Shown: positions 27,668-27,850 of the stretch, one piece after another
Layout: each line of letters begins with the position of its first letter
Position numbering within the stretch: the stretch's first letter is position 1
DNA from: a virus
Direction: 5' to 3' (one strand)
DNA: 27,850 bases
IMG/VR virus record: IMGVR_UViG_3300007276_000231
Span: 1-27,850 of that record
Position numbers and translations under genes: made by a program
The notes under the pieces: generated by a model
Database searches by the model: none
Told to the model about the DNA's origin: nothing
What the model saw: the letters and a program-made list of their open reading frames with translations, nothing else

Positions 27668-27850
27668 ATGATTTATTTCCACGCAGTAATGCTCGACGAA
27701 TGCGGAATGGAATTTGGGGTAGGCATCAGCGCCAAAACCAAAGACGACGCCCGCGAAGCGCTGGCCGAAGCCTTCCCCGAAAATCGCGGCATCGTGCAGA
27801 TTGAAAGCACCGAGGACGCCGCCAAGCGCGAGCGGGCCATGTATGACCGA
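27668..27850 (+). CDS. Hypothetical protein, C-terminus cut by window edge
   Basis: An open frame from the ATG at 27668 to the right edge (61 codons, no stop). An AAGGAG ribosome site lies 9 nt upstream and promoter element C precedes it. It begins MIYFHAVMLDECGMEFGVGI, then SAKTKDDAREALAEAFPENR and GIVQIESTEDAAKR, an alternating strand-helix-strand pattern of a small alpha/beta fold. I do not recognise it. It is the first gene of a new unit whose remainder lies outside the window. Confidence 0.75.
   Translation, partial: MIYFHAVMLDECGMEFGVGISAKTKDDAREALAEAFPENRGIVQIESTEDAAKRERAMYDR

Noticed and set aside
1-27850. tRNA genes, CRISPR arrays, insertion sequences, integrase or attachment sites
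   Set aside because: No cloverleaf-like sequence, regularly spaced repeats, transposase or recombinase was seen on either strand by reading; a tRNA or repeat search program could confirm.

Overview
The window is part of the genome of a tailed double-stranded DNA phage or prophage. It carries a complete head-packaging module and a lambda-like, non-contractile tail module: tape measure protein, frameshifted tail chaperone, tail tube, and no sheath or baseplate wedge genes. A siphovirus is therefore most likely. Protein styles (DUF4055-type portal, P22-like coat, DnaT-like connector, ParB/methylase pair, DUF1376 replication protein) and codon use suggest a phage of a proteobacterium, plausibly an alphaproteobacterium. 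This host guess is inference. No integrase, repressor, lysis gene, polymerase, tRNA, rRNA or CRISPR array is seen, so lytic or temperate lifestyle cannot be decided from this window.

Layout. Positions 1-19257 are one long minus-strand late operon, read right to left: ParB-like protein, two DNA methyltransferases, small and large terminase, portal, minor head protein, scaffold, major capsid, a 54-aa protein, a probable virion protein, DnaT-like connector, three neck/tail-completion proteins, tail tube, a 54-aa protein, tail chaperone (with a -1 frameshift), tape measure, three tail-tip proteins, and a J-like central fibre protein running off the left edge. Nearly all genes are joined by ATGA, TAATG or TGATG overlaps or lie back to back, so translational coupling is the rule. 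A TTGACC-N17-TATTCT promoter at 19309-19337 is the probable driver.

Positions 19348-19416 are a divergent control region. From 19417 to the right edge, plus-strand early/middle genes encode a C5-cytosine-methyltransferase-like protein, a VRR-NUC nuclease, a DUF1376 replication protein with a partner, an HNH nuclease, an SSB-like protein, a GIY-YIG-like protein and many small proteins of unknown function. They are grouped into transcription units, three of which start with the same element (GTGTTGCATATCCC) placed as a -35 region, followed by a CAACCAACC-rich leader.

The most noteworthy points are: this repeated early-promoter element; an A AAA AAC slippery heptamer with an internal Shine-Dalgarno-like sequence in the tail chaperone gene; a G8 homopolymer near the start of a methyltransferase gene; a ParB/methyltransferase pair split into coupled genes ahead of the terminase; a tandem pair of small paralogous proteins bordered by duplicated gene-junction sequences; and hairpins placed 7-12 nt after stop codons, two of them 22-nt UUCG-loop hairpins with G-U pairs that favour the coding-strand RNA.
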